Position numbers and translations under genes: made by a program
Notes under the pieces: generated by a model
What the model was told of the DNA's origin: nothing
Database searches by the model: none
The model's input: only the letters and a program-made list of their open reading frames with translations
Assembly (NCBI GenBank): GCA_947177035.1
Contig: CAMWSS010000008.1
Span: forward strand, 1-64,000
DNA length: 64,000 nt
Source: an uncultured Porphyromonadaceae bacterium
Lineage (GTDB): Bacteria > Bacteroidota > Bacteroidia > Bacteroidales > Muribaculaceae
Direction: 5' to 3'
Shown here: one piece after another, positions 56,524 to 64,000 of the stretch
Layout: the number at the start of each line of letters is the position of its first letter
Position numbering within the stretch: the stretch's first letter is position 1

Positions 56524-58310
56524 AGCGGTTGGGTTTTAGCGGTGAGCCACTGGCGCTGGGCGTCGGTTTCGAGCAGCGGCATTATTGTCTGGCGCACGTG
56601 TTGGTGATAGGCGTTGATCCATGCGATTTCTTCGTCGGTCATGATGCCGGTGTCGAAGAGTTGCAGGTCGAACGGGAACACGGTGAGGGTCTCGAAGCGG
56701 TTGAAGCGTCCGAATTCGTCGTTGCTCACGTCGGAGGGGACGCAGAGCACGAGGTTCTCGCATCGGATGCCGTGGATGCCGGCGCGGTAGAGTCCGGGTT
56801 CGTTGGAGGTGATCATGCCCGGGGTCAGAGCCACGTCGACGTGGTTGAGCCGGATGCTCTGCGGGCCTTCGTGGACGTTGAGGAAGTGGCCCACTCCGTG
56901 GCCTGTGCCGTGGAGGTAGGTGAGTCCGCGCTGCCAGAGGAACTGGCGGGCCAGCGCGTCGAGCTGGTCGCCGCGTGTGCCTTCGGGGAAGATTGCCGAT
57001 CCGAGGGCTATGTGGCCCTTCATGACCAGGGTGAAGTCTGTACGCTCCTGTGGGGTGGGGGTGCCGAGGCAGACTGTGCGGGTGATGTCGGTTGTTCCGT
57101 CGAGGTATTGTGCTCCGCTGTCGACGAGCAGGAGTCCTTCGGGACGGATCGTTGACGATGATTCCTGGGTGGCCGAGTAGTGGACGATGGCGCCGTGGGG
57201 TCCATAGCCTGCGATCATTCCGAATGAGTTGTCGACAAACATGGGGCTTTCGGCGCGGAATTTCGTGCCGAGTGCTTCGACGTCGAGTTCGGTGACGGTT
57301 TCGCCTGCCGCGAGGCGACGCTCGATTTCCATGAAGAGTTTGACCAGGGCCACGCCGTCGCGGGCCATGGCGGCGCGCACGCCTTCGATCTGCACCGGAT
57401 TTTTCACGGCTTTGGCCATGGCGACGGGCGATTTGCCTTCAACGGCCTTGGCGCCGATGACGGTGGCGAGGGTGAAGCAGTTGCGCGCCGGTTCGACGAG
57501 CACGCGGGCCGATTCGGGGAGCAGGGCCAGGAATCGCGACACGTGGTCGTAGGGGGCGACGTCGACTCCGCATCCGGCAAGATAGCCGCGCACGTTGTCG
57601 TCGATTTTGTTTTCGTTGATGAAGAGCACGCGGGCGTTGTCGCTGAGGTAGAGGAACGCTGTCGCGACGGGGTTGCATTCGACGTCGGACGAGCGGATGT
57701 TGAGTATCCATGCGATTTCGTCGAGCGCCGAGATGAACATTGCGTTGGCGCCTTGGGTGGCGGCTTTGGCGAGGATGCGTGCGATTTTGTCGGCAGCGTT
57801 TTCGCCGGCATATTTCACGTCGTGGACAAACACAGAGTCGTCGGGCAGGGCCGGGCGCGAAGTCCAGAGGCTGTCGATCGGGGCGAATGTGGTGTCGAGG
57901 CTGAGGCCTGCGTTGCGGAGTCTGGCGCAGAGCATGTTGACAGCCGTGAGGGAGAAGGCCATTCCGTCGACTCCCACCACTGAGTCGGCGGGGAGGTTGG
58001 CGCAGAGCCAGTCTTCGATCGACGGGGTTTCGGGAAGTCCTTCCTTCATGAGTTCGATTCCGGTGCCTTCAAGCTGCTGGGCGCCTTGGAGGAAGTAGCG
58101 CGAGTCGGTCCAGAGCAGGGCTTTGTCGGAGGTTATTACCAGGGTTCCGGCCGAGCCGGTGAATCCGCTGAGCCATTGGCGCACCTGCCAGTGTTCGGCC
58201 AGGTATTCGCTCTGGTGCGGATCTGTGTGGGGGATGATGGTGGCAGAGACCGATGCCGCGCGCATGGCCGCGCGCATGGCTTCCAGTCTGCCGGTTACGA
58301 TGCTGTTCAT
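56514..58310 (-). CDS. pepP: Xaa-Pro aminopeptidase (M24B)
   Basis: SEYLAEHWQVRQWLSGFTGSAGTLVIT, LLLVDSGAQYLDGTTDITRT, HGTGHGVGHFLNVHEGPQSIR, ITSNEPGLY; start 58310. Confidence 0.92.
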   Translation of the reverse strand: MNSIVTGRLEAMRAAMRAASVSATIIPHTDPHQSEYLAEHWQVRQWLSGFTGSAGTLVITSDKALLWTDSRYFLQGAQQLEGTGIELMKEGLPETPSIEDWLCANLPADSVVGVDGMAFSLTAVNMLCARLRNAGLSLDTTFAPIDSLWTSRPALPDDSVFVHDVKYAGENAADKIARILAKAATQGANAMFISALDEIAWILNIRSSDVECNPVATAFLYLSDNARVLFINENKIDDNVRGYLAGCGVDVAPYDHVSRFLALLPESARVLVEPARNCFTLATVIGAKAVEGKSPVAMAKAVKNPVQIEGVRAAMARDGVALVKLFMEIERRLAAGETVTELDVEALGTKFRAESPMFVDNSFGMIAGYGPHGAIVHYSATQESSSTIRPEGLLLVDSGAQYLDGTTDITRTVCLGTPTPQERTDFTLVMKGHIALGSAIFPEGTRGDQLDALARQFLWQRGLTYLHGTGHGVGHFLNVHEGPQSIRLNHVDVALTPGMITSNEPGLYRAGIHGIRCENLVLCVPSDVSNDEFGRFNRFETLTVFPFDLQLFDTGIMTDEEIAWINAYHQHVRQTIMPLLETDAQRQWLTAKTQPLCR

Positions 58311-58405
58311 GATTTCGGTTGAAGTTTTTGTTTCTTTGGCAAAGATACCATTTTCCTCCGACATGATAAAATCAAAAATGCCGCCGCGGGCGGCTCTATG
58401 CGAAA

Positions 58406-58436
58406 CGCGCCGTGTCACGAGGTGTGGCACGGCGCG
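58406..58436. terminator. Hairpin terminator candidate
   Basis: CGCGCCGTGtCAC / GTGgCACGGCGCG stem with one mismatch. Confidence 0.5.
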
Positions 58437-58470
58437 CAGTCAGAGTGTTTGCAGGGTGTGGATCAGGGCG

Positions 58471-61400
58471 TTACTTCACCAGGATCTTGGCTGTTCTGGA
58501 GCCTTGGCGGATCATGTAGACGCCGGGCACCAGGTTTTCGGGTTTCACCTTGATGCCCTGGAGGTTGAAGTATTCGACGGGGCCGTCGGTGAAGCCGGCG
58601 AAGATGTCGTTGATCGAGTTCTTTGCGGTGAATTCAACGGTGATCTTCACGTTGCCGGTGGCGCCGTAGAAGGGATAGATGTATTGTCCTTTGGCGTTGA
58701 CCCAGTCGAGAGTCTCGTCGGTGGCGTCAGTTTCGTCGTCGCCGTTGATCACTGTCACGGAGGCTATTTTGTAGTCTTCGGCGGGAGTGATGAAGACGTA
58801 GGCCTCGGTCGAGGCGGTGATCATGTCGCCGTTGTTGATCATTTCGCCGGCAGGATCCGAAGAGCCGGTGACTGATTCCCAGACTTCAACCTGTCCGCCT
58901 TCGGAGGCCGAGACGGAGAAGGAGTAGCGGATGCTGTCGAAGACCACTTCGATTGATGAGTTTTCTTCGATAGCGAAGGTGTAGGTCATTGAGCCGGCTT
59001 CCATTTCGACTTCGGCGCCGTTGATGAGGATGCAGTCGAGCATCATTCCCTGGCCGGGGGTGGCGGTGACGGTCACTTTAGTGCCGGGAGCGACGATTGT
59101 GCCGTTTTTCAGGGTGTTGCCTTCGGCGGTGATGGTGGCGCTTCCGCCCTGGGCGGGCATCAGGGTGACGGTGTGGCCGAAGTTGGCGGTGAGAGTGGCG
59201 TCAGAGTCGCCGTTGTAGACGAACACCGGGGTTGTGGCCACGATTTCGTCGTTGGCGTCTGTCCAGTTCATGAATGCGGCGATGTCTGTGGCAGTGGCTT
59301 CGACGGTCACGTTTTTCTGTGATGTTTTCACCGAGTTGCCTTCGGTTTCAGGGTTTGTGATTGCCACGGATCCGAGTCGGGCGTCGGCGCTGACCACGGT
59401 GATGGTTCTTTCGGTTTCAAGTTCATCGGCTTCGATGCGTATGGTGAAGTCGATGCAGGCTTTGCCGACTTCGTTGCCGATGTCGGCAAGTGTCGAGCAG
59501 GGGTCGACGTCACACCATGCCACGCGGAATCGGGCGCGGTAGTCGCCGGCGGGCAGGTCGGCGGGGATGGTGAATGCGGGGATGTTGCCGTTTACGACCT
59601 TCTGGTTGTTGCTGACGGTGGCTCCGAGGCTGTTCTTATAGGTGACTTTTCCATCGGCACTGTAGCTGTTGAATGTGACGAGGTCGTTGTTGGCCAAGGC
59701 GATTGTCGGGTCAACGTCGAAGACTCCGTCGCGGCCATAGTCAATGTAGAAGTATTCGTGCATCCATTCTCCGGCGCCTTCGGTCACGTTGACTTTAACT
59801 TCGCATCCGGGTTTGGTCACGAACACCGATGCGGTGCGGTCGGTGAATCCGCCGTTGGCTCCGTTGCCTGCGATGTCGAGCTCGTTGTTGTCGGAGTCGG
59901 AGATGTTGATGGTGGTGACATAGCGTGCGCTGCCCGGGGTGCCTGTGGGTTCGCAGTATTCGATCGGAGCGTCGGGGTCGCGTTCAAACAGGGCTTCCAC
60001 AGTCGTTTCAGCGCTGATTGCGAACGAGCCGCGATTGTTTTCGGTTTCGATCTGCTCGCCGTTGACGGTGATTCCCTTCAGCAGGTAGTTGTCGGCCGGG
60101 GTGGCAACGACGGTGAGCTTGGTGCCTTCGGTTACTTTGCGTCCGTTGAGCACGCGGTTTTCGCCGTCAAACACTTCGAGTGTGCCGGTGCCTTCTTCGG
60201 GGGCAACGATGTTGACTGTGTACTGGCCCTGTGCTGCGGGGAAGCCCACCAGGGTGCCGGTGTGGCCGTTGCCGGAGATGTCGGTGACGTCGGTGCCTTT
60301 GATTTCGGCGAAGTCATAGGCCGCGATCACGTTCTTGCCGTCGAGCGGCGCCGAGGAGTTCATGTCGGCGGTCACATCGGCGGCCGAGAGAGCGTCGCGG
60401 TAGATGCGCACGTCGTCGATGTTGCCGGTGACATATGAGTTGAGATTGTCGATCGAGAACTTCTGATAGTCGGCCATCACATAGTTGGCGCCCACCAGAA
60501 TGTCGGCATATGAGGGTATTGCCGATCCTGACAGGGTTGCCGGCGGGTTGGCCACCTGGACGCCGTCGATATAGAATGCGGAGGATGTTGCGGAGTAAAC
60601 CCAGCAGAAGTGGTGCCATTCGTCGGTTGAGATGTGGCCGTTGCGGTTGTGGTGGCGTGCGGTCCAGCTCGATCCGGGGTAGTTGAAGCTAAGAGATGTT
60701 GCGTTGGGAACGGTGTACATTGCCCAGCCCGAAACGTCGTTGTTGTTGTTTCCGGCGTAATTTCTGACGCGGTTGGAGATGATGGCCTGGGTGGTGACGT
60801 TCTCAAGTCTGGCTTTGACCGACACTGACATTGTGCCTCCGGCGGGGATGTTGAAGTCGTCGGAGTTGGGGATCATCATGTAGCGGTTGCCGTCGAGGTT
60901 GAGGGTGCCGTCATAGACGTTGTCGTCACCGTTGTCGCCCGGGTCGTTTCCGTCGGTGAGCCAGTCGAGGGTGAATCGCATGAAGTAGAGGTCAAATCCG
61001 TCTTCGCCGGGGAGGTTGCTGTCCCATTTGCCTTCTTCGAGGAAGCAGCCGATGCTTCCGTCGGGGAGCACTGCCAGCGATGAGTATGCCGAGTATCCGT
61101 CGACGAGGCGTTTGCATACGGGCCATGTTTCGCCTTCGTCATACGACATGTAGACCGAAACGTTCTGGCGGACTGATGCGTCGGCGGGCAGAGAGTGGAG
61201 CATTCGGTTCTGTCCGTCGGCCGAGGGGTAGACGATGATGTCGCCGTTGCAGTCGGGTTCGGAGAGGTCTTTGATTGCGGCAGCCTTTGTCCATGTGACG
61301 CCGCCGTCGGTCGAGTGAGCGAAGCGGCGTTTTCCGGGCGAGCGGATGCTCATGATGAGGCCTTTGGAGGTCTCGACGAGTTTCGATTCATTGCCGCCGC

Positions 61401-64000
61401 CGTTGACCGGTCCGTCGGCCTGCTGGGTGTTGGCCACGTGCCATGTTTCGCCGAGGTCGTCGGTGTAGACCACATATTCATAGACTCCGGCGGTGCTCAT
61501 TGCGGTCGTCATGCGAGCGTTTGCCACGAACATGATGCGTCCGTCGGCGGTCTGGAGGGCGCCGCCTGATGCGATGAATGCCGAGTACCAACCGCTTTGC
61601 CAGATCTGGCTCGAGAAGTTGACGGGTTCAGACCATGTCAGGCCGTCGTCGGTGCTCTTCACATAGTAGAAGTTGGGCTTTTCGTTTCCGTAGGGGTATG
61701 TGAAGAATCCGGTGTCGCCGGAGAATACGCAGAGGATTGTTCCGGTGTTGCGGTCGCAGATGATTGCGGGGTCGCCGTAAGTCTTGCCGGAAGCGGCGTC
61801 GCCTTGTGCGAGGATCTGCATTTCAGACCATGTCTGTCCGTTGTCGGTGGAGCGCTTGGCCACCACGCTGATTGTGTTGGGCAGGTCATTGAGCTTGTCG
61901 CCGCGTTTGTCGGCAGCTGCGATGAGGGTGCCTTTGGGGGTGCAGCAGAGAGCGGGGATGCGGTAGAATTTCGAACCGTTTTCGTTCATTCCGAACACGA
62001 GCACTTTGGAGGGTGCTGACGGGTCGCGCTCGAAGGTTGCGCTGACAGTTGCCGGGCCGTCGACAGTGAATGACGATCCGCTGATGGGGGTGCCGTTGAC
62101 GGTGAATTCCTTCAGGAAGCAGTCGGTGTCGGGGGTTGCCTGGAGGGTGAGCAGAGTGCCGTCCTCGACGTTCTGTCCGGAGATCACTTCGGTGGCTCCG
62201 TTGAACACGCGGACTGTTCCGCCGACGGTTTTTTCGATGGTGACGGGCGAGCCGGCCACGTATTCGGGGAATCCGACGAGAGTGCCGTTGTGGCCGTTGC
62301 CGGAGATGTCGGTGACGCTCAGGCGGTCGATGTCTTTGAAGTCATAGGCCGCGATCAGGTCTTTGGTTGAGGGTCCGACCGAGGCTTCCATGTCGGCAGC
62401 CACTTCGTCGGCCGAGAGAGCTCTGGAGTAGAATCTGAGATCGGTGATCTTGCCTTTCCAGCAGAGGTTCTTGCTGGGGGTTGACAGCACGCCGTCGTCG
62501 ATGATGTAACGTGCGCCCACCAGAATGTCGCACTGCGGGTTGATCGGGTAGCGCGAGATGTCGGCATTCGTGCGGGTGTCTTTCAGAGTTCCGTCCAGAT
62601 ACATGCGTGATGTGCCGGCGCTTCCGTCCAGCACCCATGTCACGACGGCCCACTGTCCGGTTGTCAGGGTGTTGCACCAGGGGTGTCCGAGGTTGTTCCA
62701 TGATCCTTTGTTGAGGTTCACGTTGTTGGACATGCTGTTGGACGATGAGTATCCGCCATAGATGTCGAATCCGGTTGTGGAGCTGTTCGATGTGCCTTCG
62801 TGGTAGCGGTTGCAGACGATGCCGCGGTGTGCGCCATAGCTGTCGAGCCATACGCGTGCGGATATTGTCATGCTTTCGCCGGCGGCGATGTCGAACTCTT
62901 CGGAGTGGGGGATTGTCATGTAGCGGGTGCCGTCGCAGTCCAGATATCCGGGACCGGCGTGGCTTCCGCCGAGGGTGTAGGTTTTGGTTTCAGACCATCC
63001 GGGATAGGTCAGGGTTGCGGTGACGGTGTTGTCGTCGGTGGCATAGCTGATTTCGGGTGAACCGATGGCCGGGACGAAGATGGCCGAAGCGCCGGTGCGC
63101 ACCCATGATCCGGGAGTGGTGAACTTGACCCATTTTTCAGGACCTTCGGCCACGACGTCGGCTGCCAGCTTGTCGGCGATGGCGTTTTGTCCGGCGTGGT
63201 TGAAGTGTATGTAGCCGGAGAACGCGCTTTCATACTGCATGGGGCAGTCGCTGGTCGGGATGATGCTGACTGCGTCGACAGAGGCGGCTACTGCGTTCTG
63301 GGCGTCACGCACGCTTTGTCCGAACGATGCCGATCCGTTGGGGTTGACGGATGATTCTCCGGCTTTGGGAATGTAGCCGATATAGAATTTGCCGTTGGTG
63401 AATCCGAGGTCGTTGTGGCATTTGTCGATCAGAGTGCGCAGCCACTTCTCATAGTATTCCTGAGAGTTGTTCTTGTCGGCGCAGCCCTGCATCCACCAGA
63501 TGCCGGCGAGCACGGGGCGTTTGCCCTGTTCGAGCAGGTCGGTGATGGCGGGCTTGAACATCTTTTCATAGAAGTATGTCCAGTTGGTGTTGTCGGCCGG
63601 ATTGGCCCAGGAGGAGATGAACGAACCTGATGCGCCGAGCTTGATGACATATAGCTCCTTGTCGGGATATGCCTGGGCGAATTTCATGCCGAACTGGCCT
63701 TCCATTCCGCGGCGTCCCTGCGCGCAGTCGGTTCCGGTTCCGGTGCTGTAGGTGCCATAGTTGTGGATCATGTTCATGGCAGTGCGTCCGGCGGTGTTTT
63801 CGTTGCGGTACCAGAGGTCGAGCCATCCGGGAGCCACGTCGGTGACAGTGCCGTCGATTGTCCATCTGGCGGCTTCGCCGAGGGCGTTTGAGGCCTGGTT
63901 CTGTATCTGGCTGCTGCGATACCAGATTTTCAGGTTCCCATGGTTCTCGTCGGAGGAGTACCATGCGTTGAGGCGTGCGTCTTCGCTGGCGTCGAAAAAT
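58471..64000 (-). CDS. Giant multidomain secreted protein: sialate O-acetylesterase-like + LamG + BNR sialidase + LamG + GEVED-like + C-terminal sorting motif (5' end beyond window)
   Basis: Frame open to the window edge; IKLGASGSFISSWANP/GIWWMQGCADKNN (SGNH); FYRIPALCCTPKGTLIAAADKR (FRIP), SxDxGxTW Asp-boxes; two LamG-like regions; YFNLQGIKVKPENLVPGVYMIR. Confidence 0.88.
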   Translation of the reverse strand, partial: FFDASEDARLNAWYSSDENHGNLKIWYRSSQIQNQASNALGEAARWTIDGTVTDVAPGWLDLWYRNENTAGRTAMNMIHNYGTYSTGTGTDCAQGRRGMEGQFGMKFAQAYPDKELYVIKLGASGSFISSWANPADNTNWTYFYEKMFKPAITDLLEQGKRPVLAGIWWMQGCADKNNSQEYYEKWLRTLIDKCHNDLGFTNGKFYIGYIPKAGESSVNPNGSASFGQSVRDAQNAVAASVDAVSIIPTSDCPMQYESAFSGYIHFNHAGQNAIADKLAADVVAEGPEKWVKFTTPGSWVRTGASAIFVPAIGSPEISYATDDNTVTATLTYPGWSETKTYTLGGSHAGPGYLDCDGTRYMTIPHSEEFDIAAGESMTISARVWLDSYGAHRGIVCNRYHEGTSNSSTTGFDIYGGYSSSNSMSNNVNLNKGSWNNLGHPWCNTLTTGQWAVVTWVLDGSAGTSRMYLDGTLKDTRTNADISRYPINPQCDILVGARYIIDDGVLSTPSKNLCWKGKITDLRFYSRALSADEVAADMEASVGPSTKDLIAAYDFKDIDRLSVTDISGNGHNGTLVGFPEYVAGSPVTIEKTVGGTVRVFNGATEVISGQNVEDGTLLTLQATPDTDCFLKEFTVNGTPISGSSFTVDGPATVSATFERDPSAPSKVLVFGMNENGSKFYRIPALCCTPKGTLIAAADKRGDKLNDLPNTISVVAKRSTDNGQTWSEMQILAQGDAASGKTYGDPAIICDRNTGTILCVFSGDTGFFTYPYGNEKPNFYYVKSTDDGLTWSEPVNFSSQIWQSGWYSAFIASGGALQTADGRIMFVANARMTTAMSTAGVYEYVVYTDDLGETWHVANTQQADGPVNGGGNESKLVETSKGLIMSIRSPGKRRFAHSTDGGVTWTKAAAIKDLSEPDCNGDIIVYPSADGQNRMLHSLPADASVRQNVSVYMSYDEGETWPVCKRLVDGYSAYSSLAVLPDGSIGCFLEEGKWDSNLPGEDGFDLYFMRFTLDWLTDGNDPGDNGDDNVYDGTLNLDGNRYMMIPNSDDFNIPAGGTMSVSVKARLENVTTQAIISNRVRNYAGNNNNDVSGWAMYTVPNATSLSFNYPGSSWTARHHNRNGHISTDEWHHFCWVYSATSSAFYIDGVQVANPPATLSGSAIPSYADILVGANYVMADYQKFSIDNLNSYVTGNIDDVRIYRDALSAADVTADMNSSAPLDGKNVIAAYDFAEIKGTDVTDISGNGHTGTLVGFPAAQGQYTVNIVAPEEGTGTLEVFDGENRVLNGRKVTEGTKLTVVATPADNYLLKGITVNGEQIETENNRGSFAISAETTVEALFERDPDAPIEYCEPTGTPGSARYVTTINISDSDNNELDIAGNGANGGFTDRTASVFVTKPGCEVKVNVTEGAGEWMHEYFYIDYGRDGVFDVDPTIALANNDLVTFNSYSADGKVTYKNSLGATVSNNQKVVNGNIPAFTIPADLPAGDYRARFRVAWCDVDPCSTLADIGNEVGKACIDFTIRIEADELETERTITVVSADARLGSVAITNPETEGNSVKTSQKNVTVEATATDIAAFMNWTDANDEIVATTPVFVYNGDSDATLTANFGHTVTLMPAQGGSATITAEGNTLKNGTIVAPGTKVTVTATPGQGMMLDCILINGAEVEMEAGSMTYTFAIEENSSIEVVFDSIRYSFSVSASEGGQVEVWESVTGSSDPAGEMINNGDMITASTEAYVFITPAEDYKIASVTVINGDDETDATDETLDWVNAKGQYIYPFYGATGNVKITVEFTAKNSINDIFAGFTDGPVEYFNLQGIKVKPENLVPGVYMIRQGSRTAKILVK

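Overview
GC-rich Bacteroidales chromosome segment, probably Muribaculaceae-like judging by gene content and TAnnTTTG-type promoters. It holds about 40 genes, most of them housekeeping: xerD, mltG, recJ-recQ-rarA-birA, pfkA, ispB/surE, pta-ackA-ddh, nnr, aroC, pepP. Five accessory layers sit among them. (1) At 2693-8666, all on the minus strand, is a compact capsid/DNA-packaging gene set: a small charged protein, an SU10/DUF5309-like major capsid protein, a connector-like protein, a portal and a large terminase. It has no recognisable integrase, tail or lysis genes. A cellular-looking TPR gene on the opposite strand lies between portal and terminase, and a DUF5606 gene flanks the set. This is the best candidate for an undescribed, domesticated (GTA-like) system. 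(2) A hipBA toxin-antitoxin pair has a perfect 22-bp inverted-repeat operator around its promoter. (3) A Septu-like (PtuA/PtuB) defence remnant has an HNH partner truncated at a 42-nt near-perfect palindrome. (4) An AT-rich island carries a gingipain-like C25 protease and a secreted S74 intramolecular-chaperone protein. (5) Several very large secreted or regulatory proteins are present: a BspA-like LRR protein, an HTCS translationally coupled to aroC, and an esterase/sialidase that runs off the right edge. All calls come from reading the translations; no database searches were run.
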